Origin: Camillea tinctor
Lineage: Eukaryota > Ascomycota > Sordariomycetes > Xylariales > Xylariaceae
Assembly (NCBI GenBank): GCA_022578605.1
Contig: MU394132.1
Location: 62,001 to 126,000, forward strand
DNA: 64,000 bases
Direction of reading: 5' to 3'
The notes under the pieces were generated by a model. That model was not told where the DNA came from and did not search any database. It saw only the letters and a list, made by a program, of their open reading frames with translations. Below are positions 11,852 through 25,247 of this stretch, in pieces. The position numbers were made by a program, and so were the translations under genes. How positions within the stretch are numbered: position 1 is the first letter of the stretch; each line of letters starts with the position of its first letter.

Positions 11852-13160
11852 TTTTGGGGTTTAGGTATGTTTTTGTGGTTGTTATACAACAGAGTTTGGT
11901 GGGTAGGGTTCGGATAGCGGTAAGGTTGCTGGTTACGTATAGAACGGATATGGTATCCCGATTGCAATGGCGTTGCAGCTGTTCAAAGATGGACAGTGTC
12001 AAGTCTTACAGCTTCAGCTTGTGATCGTGTAAAACTTATCGCGGGGTAGATGTAGTACCTAGGGTATGCGATTAAAAAAAAAATCTAGATGTCCATCTCC
12101 TATCTAATCTACGCTGATAGGTAACGAAGCTCATGCCGCTATGCTATACCTACAGTGCAGAGCTGCAAAGCACTGTATTTTGTGCAACCATAACCTATGT
12201 AGTGCTCTACTAGTACAACTACATACCTATTACAACCTTATCATCTGCGGGATTATGTTCGTAATGGAAGTGCTTCTTCAACCGTTTTAAGGTAGGTATA
12301 CTACCGTTACCTATTACATAACAGGGCAACATTGGCTGCACCTGACCTCTTCCCGTCCTGGAACAGGCCCTTGTACACGTGCTCAATGACCCCCTATGTC
12401 ATTGGTCAATGGCAATTTCGATACGTGACACTAGCGTCACAGCGGGGAGTGAGAAGAAAAAAGAAAATGTGGAGATGTTTCCGAGCTGCAGGTGGGTCTA
12501 AAACCTCGAGTGGTCTCTGGTCTCTAGTTCGTCTCCAGTTCCCGTTGTTTGGTTGATCTATTCCTCCCCGTGCATCATTCGTGCAGCTCCTCAGGAAGCT
12601 TTACCCATCATTGCAACTTCTCCTAAATCAATTATTCCTTCTTTCCCTCCCAAACTAGTACACTACTTAGGAACTTACAGGATGCTGTGTTACCAATAGA
12701 CATTCTTATTGTCTTTTGTTATTTTCTCTTTTTCTTTTCTCTTTTCCCTTTTTTGACAATACCCACTCAACTCACCTATAGTTACAAGGTGATACCTACA
12801 TAAGGAAATATAACAGGCCGCTGTTGTTGTTATTACTACTTCACGAGGTATTACCGACTCCAAACTCCCATCAACAAACTGCACAGACGCAATAATTAGT
12901 TTCAACACCTCTTTTTGCTACTCTACCCCACTGCCGAATACCTTGGCTTGGTCTTTATTTTCCCTCCTTGTTGTTTTTCTTGATTCCCTTCCCTTTCCCT
13001 TTTCCCTCCATCCCATCTTGACGTTCGTTCTACTAGAACCATTGTTTTGCCATCTTTGTTGATGCTAATAATTAAAGACTTGAAGACCCAGAAGACTACC
13101 TGGATATCGACCCGTGGACTTAATCGCGAGAAGTGGTGCGCCCGCCCAGGCTTGGTCGTC
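11852..13160. other. intergenic: divergent promoter region of RMT2 and VTC4
   Basis: Head-to-head spacer. It contains TACCTA-type motifs around 12050-12310, a CACGTG hexamer at 12376-12381, and a pyrimidine-rich CTTTTCCC leader before 13161. A 74-codon frame at 12332 and others lack support. The frame of VTC4 extends upstream to 13047, but the conserved SPX start is at 13161. Confidence 0.6.
12376..12381 (+). promoter_or_regulatory. CACGTG palindrome, candidate Pho4/NUC-1-type bHLH site
   Basis: A perfect CACGTG lies about 780 bp upstream of the VTC4 start in the shared RMT2/VTC4 promoter. CACGTG is the core bound by the phosphate regulators Pho4 (yeast) and NUC-1 (Neurospora), and VTC genes are phosphate-starvation targets in yeast. 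One hexamer can occur by chance and other bHLH factors bind it too, so the assignment is inference. Confidence 0.3.
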
Positions 13161-15684
13161 ATGAAGTTCGGGGAGCAGCTGCGTTCCAGCATCATTCGCG
13201 AGTATCAGTGGTACTACATCGACTATGATGGACTCAAAGCCGAGCTCAAGACTGCCTTCGATCCCCTGATTGACGTTGGCGACAACAACGATGCCGAATC
13301 TTCAAGCAGATCTAAGAGGAGGGAGGGTAAGGGCAAGGGCAAGGGCAAGTTTCAGAAGAACAGGTGGACGGAAGAGGACGAGCAGAGATTCATCACCAAG
13401 CTATACGCCGAGCTCGAGAAAGTCTACACTAAGACGAAAGTGAAGGAGTCAGAGGTCCAGCGCCGTATTGCAGTGAGCGACCGCGAGGTTAGGGAGGTTG
13501 TCGCCAAGGTAACTGAGCGAGGCCTGGACGAGCAAGGGCCCTCGGAAGAGGAGTTCATATTGCTCGAACAAGACCTGAGCGACATCATTGCCGATGTCCA
13601 CGACCTCGCCAAGTATGTTCAGTTGAACTACACCGGCTTTTATAAGATAATAAAGAAGCATGATGTGGGTTATTTCTTTACAACATTTCCTCTCTTCCTA
13701 CGTGAGATCATAAACTAATTAACTTTTCTTTGTAGAAAATGACCAATTGGCATCTGAAGCCAGCATTCGATGCTGCGCTCAAGAAGAAGCCATTCTATAA
13801 CGAAGACTTCGATGCCGAGTTGGTGAAACTATCTAATATGTACAACAATGTACGAACCAGGGGTAATCCGGTCAAAGGTGACAGCGCCGCGGGTGGTTCA
13901 CAAGGCAGCTTCATTCGTCAAACCACCAAGTACTGGGTTCATCCAGACAACGTAACCGAATTGAAACTCATCATTCTGAAGCACCTTCCAGTATTGGTCT
14001 TCAACGCCAGCAAGGAGTTCGAGCCGGCAGATTCTGCCATTACCTCCATTTACTACGACAACCCCAGTAAATGGGACTTGTATGAGGGTCGATTGAAGAA
14101 GACAGAGGGTGCCGAGGCCATTCGTCTCCGGTGGTATGGTGGCATGCAAAATGACACCATATTCGTGGAACGCAAGACCCATCGCGAGGACTGGACGGGT
14201 GAGAAGTCGGTCAAGGCTCGGTTTTCCATGAAAGAGAAAAATGTCAACGCATACATGAGAGGTGACCTACTTCCAGAGGCAATCTTTGAGAAGGCCCGGA
14301 AGGATGGTAAGAAAACAGAAAAGGTTATAGCAGAAGAAGAACGTTTGGCCAAAGAGGTTCAGTACTCAGTTCTGAAGAAAGGATATAAACCTGTCTGCAG
14401 GTCTTTCTACAACCGAACCGCATTCCAGCTTCCGGCCGATGCACGCGTCCGTATCTCTCTCGATACTGAGCTCACAATGGTACGTGAGGATAACTTGGAC
14501 GGCGTTACTCGCTCGGGCGACAACTGGAGGCGTATGGATATTGGAATTGACTGGCCCTTCTCTCAACTGCCTCCTGGCGATGTTGTGCGATTCCCGTATG
14601 CTGTTCTAGAAGTAAAACTCCAAACTCAGCATGGACAGGAGCCTCCAGAATGGGTTCGTCAACTCATTGCCAGCCACCTTGTCGAGGCCGTGCCCAAATT
14701 CTCCAAGTTCATTCACGGCACGGCAACTCTATTCCCCACCCGAATCAACTTGCTTCCGTACTGGATGCCACAAATGGACGTGGACATCCGCAAGCCAGTT
14801 ACCCATAATTTTGGCATCCAACGCTCTGGACAACATGCTAGCGGCACGACATCCGACGACGACGACGATGAAGATGAAATTGATTCAGATGCCGAAGAAA
14901 CTAATGATTCACATACAGGTTCTGCTAACAGCCGTAATGGCCTAAATCATGGCGCTCGAGCTTTGGGGCTAAGTGATGTTGAAGGACAAACTACAGATGT
15001 TGCAGCTGCCGACGACGACTACCCCCTCTATGATTCGGATGATGAGTCGGACGAGGAGGATCGTATCGAAGAGGCTAGGCGGATTGGTGGCTGGCCATAC
15101 TATTCAATTGTCGCCAAGAGCTACGCAAAGGCAACAGGTCGCGGAATATGGAGAGCAGCGAAAGCCATCGTACCGCGACCGAGATCGACAACTGTACCTA
15201 TAAGCAACCGCCAGCAACAATTATTCGGAGCCCAGAATGTTTCACATAAGAAGATCAAGGCGCCCAAGGGCAAGAAGATATATGTCCCTGTCAGGGTTGA
15301 GCCTAAAGTCTTCTTTGCCGCAGAGAGAACATACCTTGGCTGGGTAAGTGCACCACGCAACAATTTCCTCCTCAAGGTATAACTAATTAATATCGTCTAT
15401 AGCTTGAATTCTCTATCTATATCGGAACCATCGCCGTAACCTTACTTAACTTCGGCACCAAGCCTACCATGCTCTCATTCCTTATTTCTGGTGTCTTCAC
15501 ACTTCTAGCTATCCTGTCGCTCTGTTACTCTGTTGGTATTTATCTCTACCGAGGTAAGGCGATTCGAGAGCGTAAGGCCATCAAATATTATGATAAAATT
15601 GGACCGTCGGTGCTCTGCATTGCTCTATTTGTGGGCGTGGCGCTAAACTTTGCATTCGAAGGACGGGAGAGGCTAGTTTGGTAA
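13161..15684 (+). CDS. VTC4: VTC4, vacuolar transporter chaperone, polyphosphate polymerase subunit
   Basis: Catalytic subunit of the VTC complex, which makes polyphosphate from ATP and moves it into the vacuole. Exons 13161-13664, 13736-15343 and 15403-15684 give 797 aa. An SPX domain that senses inositol pyrophosphates fills about 1-165 ([19 protein letters not shown] at the start, [14 protein letters not shown] at the end). The central polymerase tunnel domain (about 200-510) shows [24 protein letters not shown] and the basic strand [10 protein letters not shown]. Then comes an acidic Ser/Asp-rich linker (about 560-650) and a C-terminal DUF202 domain with three membrane helices (about 700-797), split by the last intron right after TYLGW. 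The start at 13161 is chosen because SPX domains begin at MKFG; an in-frame ATG-less extension upstream is leader. Confidence 0.96.
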
Positions 15685-16875
15685 GGGTGCACTTTAGCGT
15701 TATGGGAGGAAATGATGTGTAAACCGAATTCCATCCCGGTGAGGATTGTATACATATGTTGTCTATTACACATAGACTGTACCTAACATAATTACTTGAT
15801 AGTCATTTTGAGGGCTCTTTCTTTTATTAGGGAACACTAGGATAGTACGCCACCGCATGCATAGAATGGAATCGAGGTCGTGAAGTATTTCGAGCTGGCG
15901 TCAGCATTCTGTTCGGTGAGGCCATTCTTGTTTGGTTCATGGGAATAGGGATTCTGTGACCAAGATTAAAAAGAAGTATATCTTGAATAGGAGGAGTACA
16001 TTCAAGGTATAAACAAGTCTGGGCCCCTTCGGAACATCTTGACCACGATACTATGAACTCAACAACGCGCCATACAACCCGTACAGTGAGATGGTGTTAG
16101 AACTAGAATATTAACTAGATATATTTGCTACGTAAAAGGCCCTTGGCTGCATAAGTTCCTGGCTGGGGCGGTATGTATCCACTACAGGCTCACAAGCAAA
16201 CAAGTCCATAGAGCTACTCGCATTTTCAGCTCTTCATGATTCCAAATAATGTCAGAAAGGTTCTAACCAATGCCTTTTCATCAAGCCCGAGGATAGCAAG
16301 GTACGAGCTTGTTAAATGGAGTGATGGAATCAATGGATATATGACTGTGCCACCCCGTCACGTCCTGGTAGTATACGTGCTAGCATTGGAACCCAGAGGA
16401 GGTGCTCATGTGTATATTTGCCCTATATTCTCATCCTACTATTGGACGATGTCAAATCATGCCTAGACATTGTCCGGCAAGTTTATGTGGTACCAGCCCT
16501 GTCAGTATTGGTTATACACTATAAATAGTCCAACAGACGACGTGGATTCTCTCCGTTTGGCTCGCGGCTCGCGGCTCTCGGGATACGGCTATATCAACTC
16601 GTTGATTCCAATCCGCATTATAGAGGACTTCTCCCACTTCCAAGTTGTCATCAGGGATAGCCAAGTGCTAGTATTGTTGGACGGACACGACTGTTCGCTC
16701 CTTACTTGAAGCTAGACCCAAATTATTATAACCTCCCCGAGTACACAGGTTACATATATCGACCGACATCCTACTTTTTGAGTCAAACTGGAACCAGGAC
16801 GAAGCCTGAGTTTGATTTTAGAAAATCTATACAACTCATAGACAAGGGAATAATATAGTGAGCTATTCTCTCACC
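15685..16875. other. intergenic, no gene seen
   Basis: 3' flank of VTC4 and promoter of the CGS-like gene. Open frames of 76 and 79 codons at 16236-16466 and 16470-16709 are adjacent, in different frames, and show no recognisable domain; they are probably chance. Confidence 0.55.
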
Positions 16876-18895
16876 ATGACAGTCGATCCCTCGCAAATCG
16901 AGTTTGGCCAGTCGATGCCTCCACATGGCCCACATACCATCACCGTCCACGCCCCTGGCTGGGATACGGCGATAAAATTCCGCGATGGGGATATGTCCAT
17001 CATTATGAGAATGAAGTCGTTATATCCACGCTTCGGGCCTTTTGGTGTCACAGCAGCTGTATGTTGGCATTACCACCGCTATTTACTCATTCCCATATCA
17101 GCATCATGGCTGGCTACAACTACCTAACCTAACATACTTCCAACCACTCACAAGATTGTATTAACTTGTCCATAGTTTTGCCAAGCCATAGCACAAAAGC
17201 TTCAGATCCCCGAAGGCTACACCTGCGCCGCCTTCCTCTCCCCGGACGTGTGGACCTCAAACCGCACACATGCAGTCTCTGCCTTCCGCAAGGAGCACCG
17301 CCTCGATGTCGCAGACCTGAGGTACCACATCGTCGACGTGGCCGGTGTCCGGCTATACGTCATCGCCTTCCCCATGGCCAAGATGATGGGCGCCATCTTC
17401 ATGTGGCAGCACGGCGGCCGCGGCTTCAGCACGCGCCTCGCCGAGTCCCTGCTCCCCCAGGTCGAGCAGCATCTCGTGCACGTGGGCGAGTTCCCCGGCG
17501 GCGTCACCGGCAAAGGCGAGCCCCTACCCGCACCTACGTACTTGCCTGAGGTAGAGAGTCATCGCCTCCTGCGGGAGCGCATCACTAGCTTGCTGATGCG
17601 CGCCCCTGCGACACCCCACGAGCGCGACGTTGCCCCTGACGATGTGTTCCTCTACCAGACGGGCATGGCAGCCATCGAGCGGTTCCACGAGGTGGTCATG
17701 ACGGTGCGGTCCGGCCCCGTGGCTGTGTTCGGCGCCGTGTTCCACAGCACGTACCATCTGTTCGAGGAGAGCCCCTTCGGAGTCAAGCTATTCAAGCGGT
17801 GCGACGACGCCGACTTGGATGCTTTCGAGAAGTACCTCGAGGACGGGGGCGCGTGCAGCTACGTGTTCACCGAGTTCCCGAGTAACCCTATTATGGTCTC
17901 CGTGGATCTGATGAGGTTACGGAAGCTGGTGAGTATCTATATTTTACGTACCATCTACTCCCAGCCCCTTTATGCTTAGCCTACCGCCTAGAAGCAAGAA
18001 GTGTGAATTTTAGTTTTTTTTGATTACCCGTAGCACCACTAATCTAACCTCCCCCAACGCAGGCCGACAAACACGGCTTCTTCCTCGCCGTAGACGACAC
18101 CTGCGCCTCCTTCGCCAACATCGACCTCCTCTCCGCCGCCGACGCCATCATCACCTCGCTCACCAAGTCCTTCTCGGGGTACGCGGACGTGATGGCAGGG
18201 TCCGTAGCGCTGAACCCGAACACGGGGCGCGCGCACGCCGCCCTCAAACCCGCGCTCACGGCCTCCTTCCGCAACGAGTTCTACGCCGCCGATGCCGACC
18301 ACCTGCTGGCCAACAGCGCCGACTTCCTCGCCCGCACCGCGGTGCTCAACCGCAACGCCGCCGCGCTAGCGGCTTACTTCGCTAGCGACGATGCCGTGAA
18401 GCGTGTCTGGTATCCGCCGCACAGCCCCGGGCACCAGAACCTGGTGCCGTTCATGCGCGCCCCGACCGCGGAGTTGCCGGAGCCTGGGTACGGAGGCTTG
18501 ATGAGCGTGGAGCTCGAGACGCTGGAGGATACGGTGCGGTTTTATGATGCGCTGAACTTTTTCCAAGGACCGCATCTGGGCGCGCATTTAAGTCGTAAGC
18601 TTTCCCCTCCTTGTTCCCCTTTCCCCCTATACTCTTTTCCCCTAAAAGAGTAGTCTAAAAGGAGGGGGAGAAAATAAGAAGAACAGATTTTTGTTGACAT
18701 ATTACCTTCTCTTGTGATGTAGTTGCTGTACCGTATACGGTCTTAACGTACGGCAAGGAGAAGCCGGAGGTTTACGAGGGATACGGTATGAATATGCGGC
18801 AGATACGCATCGCGGTAGGCTTGGAAGATGAGGAGGTCTTGCTGCAGAGGTGCAGAGATGCAGTGGCGAAGATGAAAGAGGGGAATAGGAACTAG
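16876..18895 (+). CDS. cystathionine gamma-synthase-like PLP enzyme
   Basis: Member of the Cys/Met-metabolism PLP-dependent family. Its fungal relatives (Str2, met-7) join an activated homoserine with cysteine to give cystathionine in transsulfuration. Exons 16876-17058, 17176-17928, 18063-18594 and 18723-18895 join in frame to 546 aa. The N-terminal region (about 1-200) is the fungal-specific extension. The catalytic fold begins near PDDVFLYQTGMAAIERF, includes the PLP-binding Asp in LAVDDT (D323/D324) and the Schiff-base lysine in SLTKSFSGYADV (K347). The form SLTK-FSG...DVMAGS is the one seen in fungal CGS rather than in cystathionine beta-lyase. No targeting signal is evident. Exons 2-3 are much more GC-rich than the flanks. 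Substrate preference is inferred from the family only. Confidence 0.85.
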
Positions 18896-21800
18896 GGAGG
18901 ATGTCTCAGGGGTAAGAATCGAAAAGGGGAGAGGTGAAGCCGATGATATTCTCAAAATAATGAACTTTTGTGATCCGAAGCTTATTGAGATGTTGGGGGT
19001 ACTGAAGAGACTATAAGTATTGAATCATTGCTGGATATGCACATTTCGAAGGAGCATCACATATCATAGATACCTCTACGGTAGAAATAACACCAATCAA
19101 ACGTAAGACTATGTTCATAGGGCGGGCTATGACAGAGATCTGTCTCCTAAATGACGCTATTCCAGATACCTATTGCTACGTGTATGGTTTAGATATCCCT
19201 ATAGATTCGAACAATCGTCCTAGACATGAATATAGCCTATAAGAATAAATGTTTCCAACTTCCCTTAGAATTCTGCAACCTCACTAATATAGCGTGACAA
19301 TATATAATATACCTAGTCTAGGTTTTATCAAGATGTTTAGCCTTGGTATGCTATTGTGCTTACCATTAACTTTTATGTGGTAGTATCAAATCCCGAACTA
19401 ATAAATACAAAAATTCAAAACTGAAAAGCCCATAGCTTGGACCCATATCCTATACATCTATGTGTAACGTAGTTGTATATAACTGAAGCCAGAAAAGGGA
19501 TGTAGAGAGATGACATCAAAATATATTAATCGATACAATAATTTGAACAGTATTGGGAAATTTTCCAATCTACCCAGCTACTGGACTAAACAACAATGTT
19601 GCTTCCTCTATTTTAGAAACTGACTTAGGAAGACTATATTGATAATATATGCATATAAGGGCCGAATATATAAAATAGGACTTGACCATAGGAAAGTTCC
19701 CTGACATGCAAAAGAGTGATATGATGCATATAGCATTAACAAGGCCTCCTAGAAGAGTAATGATATTTGAATGAATATACCGCCTATTACTCTGCATAAA
19801 GCTTTATTCATATAGACACCATCTGCAGTTTTGGTAATGATCGAGTAATATGTCTTCGAAGTATTAGAATATCAAACTAATAATCTACTGGTATAACAGC
19901 CATAATGAGGGCTTTTGTCGACATGAGTTTGGTATTTATTTTATGTGCAACTTGAATTTAATAAGTAATGAATATCTGTCGGCATGTCGACAATGCTCTG
20001 TGATCTTTCAAGGCCAATGTTCCCATAGTGATGACCCATTTGCACATTTGTATGGAGGTTTCTAGGGGTGCCATGAAGTAGAAGTACCTACTTTGTACTA
20101 AATCCTTTATCCTAGGTACAATATCCAAAATCACATGCCTTTCATCTTCTCTTATCATTTTCTTATAGGCATGTTACTCAGTGAAATCTATTTGTATATG
20201 GACTTCAAGTTATTACCTCATCTTAAGCACCCCTTCCCCTCAAGCCTCTCATCTCACCCATCAGATAACCCTTATCCCTCATAAACGATGCACACGCATC
20301 ACCTGAATCGTCCGCAGCACTAATATCCTAAGTTGGGCTTTCTCATTTTTTTAATCTCTACATATTTTGGTCTGTACACTGGCAAGTGTGTACATTCTTT
20401 CCAGACCGCCTAAAAACATCATAACAGAGAGGTACGCATGATCATGGTTAGTAATTCTTTACCAAACCCCAAACACACAAACACTCCAGCAAAACCGCAT
20501 CGCGAACAGATCACGAACTACTGCGTGGTAGTTTGCTTGACGTGGGCCCTTGACATGACCCCGCAACACTAGAATGACTGATCCTAGTCTGACAATGGCA
20601 CTATACGACTGACAATAGCCCTTCCAGGCTCACCTCAGCTTGCTACCCAGTGCTTTGGGGTTGTCAAGAGATATCACCACTCCCAATAATACTGTTGAAA
20701 AGGCCCAAGTCCCGGGGTTGGTGGTCAGTGTGTTCCGGTAGCAGGGCCCATGTCCTTGCCAAACATCGCTTTTACTAACAGGCACTCGATTATTTAGGGG
20801 CATCGTGACCGGCTAGCTATCACTGCGGAGTGAACACCAAGGTCCATGGTGGTCAAGGCACATGGACTTGGGCACTATGGGGTCTCTCCATCTACCTCTA
20901 AGACAGATATGGTGTTCATCAAGCCATTAGCAAGCAAAGTATCTTAACCTAGTGGCTATGCTTGTTTCCTTATGAGTCGATCGAAAATGCGATACAAGTC
21001 TTTTCCGGTCTTTTCGGCCAACACTCCACCCCCAGCTTACACCCTCTAACGGGTTTAGAGGTAAGTACTAATTCTCATCCCAAGGAATTTAAGAAAAATA
21101 TTTTAAAGAAAATATTTTAACCTACACCTATTTCCAGATTCCTATTCCGGGACATACAGTACTGACCACCAATCTGGGTTATAACCCTATTCTTATGGCC
21201 TAGATTGGTCGGTTGTAGTACCAATCCATTCACCACTAGAGGACCAAGTTCCTATCGTCCGTCCACGACTATAAAATAACCCATTACGTTGAAATCAACT
21301 GTACGAGCAAGGAATCACCTTTTATATTATTTAGAGTAACCCCAGCTTACCAGAAAATGCCGGACAGAAGACAAAAGGATTTTTATTAATACGCTATTCC
21401 TTAGATCCATCTAAGGACTAAATAGGTGATTCCTCCTAAACCAGGTAGGTCTATCTCTACGTTAATTTATGCCATTTCCAATTACCATCTACAAGTATCA
21501 GGGATTAAATCCAATATATGTACAGAGAATAACTTTGCCATTAGACACCTTACAAACTATAGACTTTCGAGCCAATACCCAAATCCTCCCCATTGGACTG
21601 GGGTGTGATACCCATTGTAGTCCGCTACGCTCTTAGGAAGGTTAGTTAACAATATACATCTATTAGATTCATTCTCTATTTTATTTGCTAGAGGTTTTGA
21701 TCATCTACTACAAAAGCATCCAGGTTCCTCTTAGTAACTCTCCTAGGTTGAATAGTATAGACATTATAAAAACAGGTATAGTTATCTAACAAGGAAAACA

Positions 21801-23669
21801 ACATATAGGTAACACTGGGTTCCTATATCGGCAGTGCTCGGGTATGTCATATCCTTCTGTTCTACATTCTCTACATAAAACTTACCCTTTTGTCACGGTA
21901 TCTCTATTGTTTTTTTGAGTGCCCAAATCTCTTAATTAAGTAGCAAGAGTGGGATTGTGAAAGTTCGTGGTTGGCTCTTGAGCTCTTCTCTAGCTAATAT
22001 TATTCAACCACAGTACCACGCAAAAGCACGTGTAGAGGGTACTTCGACACTCCTCATATCGAAACTGATATTCCCCATCTTTGGGATTTCGAAATAGTAA
22101 TAGACCAAGTAAGCACCGCAGCTTATGTCACGAAGTTGTCATTGTCATAATATCCAGGTACGTTACTATGTATACTATATCGATAATCTGTATAATCATA
22201 CCCATTTGCAAGTTATTTATTCGCGCCCTTGCTTCCACTTCCTATTATTATTATCATCCGATATATTCGATTTAGAGCATACAACATTCTGTATTTAGCA
22301 ACGTTGTATAAATAAACCTTTCTCTATACGAGCGGTATCGGAATACTAATAACGATTCGGGTTATTATAGGATAATCCCTCCCTACTTCTTGATCATCAT
22401 ACTGCAGAGCAGTTGAATTCAGTTGAATTATTTTGACGACATTAGGACTGAGTCTTAGTCCCGCTAAGTAATTCGACATTATACACATCATACTATACCT
22501 ATCTTCGCAGTATCTACATAAGACAGTGAATCAGGGGTTGAAGCCGACTAAAGGCAATATCAGGCTGGGTAAGTGCTATATTATCTTGGAATGGCTATAC
22601 AAGACTAGCACCGCTTATACTGAATTTTTTTTTTTTGACTTAGAAAGTAAAATTTATCCAGTGTATTCCCATTATTGCACTACAAATGAGCTACTTTCTT
22701 GTTGTACTATCTATGGTACATATTGGGGTTTTAGGAGTGCACCAGGTATCTCTCCTATAAAAGGCCTGATTTGGTTTATGGTTGTTGTCTCGATTCTTGA
22801 AAATTACGCTATCCTCCTTCTTGGACAAACAAATTTTGCACTGGTATGGCTCGCTATTGTCTTGCCTTCCGCCCTAATATATTTGTCTGTCTTGATCTGG
22901 ATCTTACTGACATTCAGTTCTCATCAAGTTGCCAACCAGTCACCCACCCACTTGCCATCTAGGGGTAAATACTGAGTGACTTACGTGCCTACCCGAACTG
23001 CTCATGCTAAATCTGAGGCTTGCCCGGATTATCGTCAACCTTTCCCACCTTACTTAATTTTCACCAACGCTATTCATATAATTCACCACAGTATTTTTCA
23101 ACCAGGTACGAAACAGTCCATAAATGTAACTGATTTCATTAATGTGCTCCTTCCTTATTCATCACTCTCTCTTATTACCTAGCATAACCAACGAGGGGTC
23201 TCTGCTACTTGGTGGTGCACTACAACTTCGTTACTTCATAGTACTCCTGCACCGACTACGATCACTGCACTACATCCCTCTTCTCATTTTTCTTCTTTTC
23301 TCATTATTCTTTTCCCTTCTTCTTTCCCTTTTCACCTTCACGAGATCTAAGGTCAACCGTTGTGGTCTTGCCTTCCCGCACCACACAAACATTCATTTTT
23401 GCCAAAACTTTCCATATCGTCAAGCAACCTACTCCTACCTCAACTGCATTTATTTCTTCTTCTATTAAAATAAAATAATCACACCGTACCTCTAATAAAT
23501 ATTAACTGATATAATTCCTCGCAGTCCTTGGGCTACCTAACTACATTCATTTATCTCTACCTATCATTTCCTCGACCCTTTCTTCTTCCTATCATCACCT
23601 AGACTTCTGGGCCTCGTTGCCCGGCCTACCAGCACTTTCCACATAACTTAAGCGACACACTGCATCAAG
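18896..23669. other. AT-rich gene desert of 4.8 kb
   Basis: No gene can be supported. The DNA is AT-rich with short frames broken by many stops, as in decayed or repeat-derived fungal DNA. Local features: an inverted pair CCCAAGTCC (about 20704) and GGACTTGGG (about 20866), AATATTTTAAAGAAAATATTTTAA at about 21096-21119, and a 149-codon frame at 22526-22975. That frame starts with GTG and encodes hydrophobic helices (GLIWFMVVVSILENYAILLLG, ALIYLSVLIWILLTF); it could be a relic of a membrane protein gene. The right end (22976-23669) is a pyrimidine-rich promoter for the next gene. Confidence 0.55.
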
Positions 23670-25247
23670 ATGTGCTTCGTCGAGTTCATCGGTTACACCT
23701 GCGGACATACCTCGGTGCCGCTCAATCGGGAATGTCCAATGACCACACACCTTCATAGCAACCCGTGCTGTCCTGCTCCTGCTATGCGCCCTTTCCTGGC
23801 CTCAGAGATGTGCCCCCCATGCGCCCGAATCATCCACGGTCGCTGGGTCCAGATCCTCGAGATGGAGCATCGCTTCATGCATGAGCGCGGTTCTTGCGGT
23901 TGCGAGGTCCGCTTCCCTGCTCTCCAGCAGCCTCGACTAGTCACTGCCATGGGAAATGGTCAAGAGGACACTCAAAGATACAGTGCCTCTGGCTATGCCG
24001 CCCCTTCTACGAACCCGCAATCTTCGTACTCCGAGGCATCTCGTTCTGGGGAAGCCCAAGTTCCTCCTCTCTTCCAGGAGACACAGGATCAGGGCACTGC
24101 TGGTGTAGCAGTGAGACTTCCCAGCCTCTACGCAGCAGAGTGGACAACCGATCATGCCAAACTCCATGCAAGTGGAAATTGCAACTGCAGAGTCCGGTTT
24201 GAGAAATATCAATCGCCATTACTTGAGGAGTACGATGAAAACTTGAAGCGGGAAGCACGCGAAGAACTCGAGAACAAGGGCATGTATACACATTATTCCC
24301 CTTGAAAGAAATTCATATTTGCTAACATCAGGGTAGTACGTCTAACAATAGCTTCCCTTGTTGCTGCATACTATGTAGTGATCTGCGCTATCCTCTAAAA
24401 GAAACCTTTGAACTATAGACCATGATGCTGACATTCAAAACAGGGAAATGGAAAAGGAAAGCAAAGGGTTGCTCTCCCCCCCATCGCCGACCCTGTCCCC
24501 CAAGATCGCTATGCGCCGACTACATCCACCCAGCAGCAATACCGGACCACATACCCCCAAGCCAGCAACCCAGTAAGCCAGTCCGCCTACCCCGAGCTCA
24601 AAAGCCCAACTTTAGCAGACTCATCCAACCCCGGCGTTCCTTCTAGCCACACCCAGCCCAGCTCGACACGCTCCCACGCCTCCTCCCAGAGTGCCAGCAC
24701 CCAGCAAGACCCCTCGCTCAACCCGCAGCCGCAGCAAGCATACCCACACAGCTTCAACCACGGCCTATCCAGCACCTCATGGCACGGCATGGGCCAGCCC
24801 GCGCGCTGGGCCTGCAGCCCGCCAGACCTGTACCCGCTCGACGCGGTCCTCGGCGCCACGGGCCCCCTAGCGGAGCAGCATGCGGCGCACCCGGTAGACC
24901 TGCAGCCGATGTCGATCAACTGGAACCAGCGGGGGGTGCCTCTGGCGAGCCTCCCCATCGGCGCCGGGGCCGAGGGTAGTCCCCACACGGCTCCCTTTGC
25001 GGAGTGCGAGCTGAGCCGCGAGGTGCGCATGGCGCTGTTCCGGGAGCAGCAGGTTGCCGAGAGCAGCGTGGCGAACGCCACCAGCGACGAGGAGGAGGAG
25101 GAGGAAGAAGGAGAAGAAGAAGAAGACTATGATACTAGCGAGTATGAGGGGAGCAGCGACAATGGGAGTACTACTTGCTCGGAGACTGGTCTGAGGGGTA
25201 AGGCGCGTAGGTCTAGTGCGCGCCGCTCTCGCTCGACTCACTTCTAG
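23670..25247 (+). CDS. Cys/His-rich fungal hypothetical protein with acidic C-terminus
   Basis: Exon 1 begins at 23670 (good AAG-ATG context) with MCFVEFIGYTCGHTSVPLN and carries many Cys/His pairs (CGHT, CCPAPAM, CPPCARIIHGRW, CGCEVRF, CNCRVRF), suggesting metal-binding knuckles. Read unspliced it stops at 24305. A second long frame (ending 25247) in the same direction is rich in Gln, Pro and Ser and ends with an acidic run (DEEEEEEEGEEEEDYD) and an RRSSARRSRS tail. The two probably form one 464-aa protein through an intron 24284-24466 (donor GTATAC, acceptor GCAAAG). The donor and acceptor are both imperfect, so the join is tentative. The family is familiar only as conserved fungal proteins of unknown role. 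No signal peptide or membrane segment is seen. Confidence 0.65.

Noticed and set aside
16236..16709. Two adjacent plus-strand frames of 76 and 79 codons
   Set aside because: No recognisable domain and no splice signal joining them.
20697..20890. Inverted pair around CCCAAGTCC/GGACTTGGG considered as a small MITE
   Set aside because: Only about nine bases match well and no target duplication was found.
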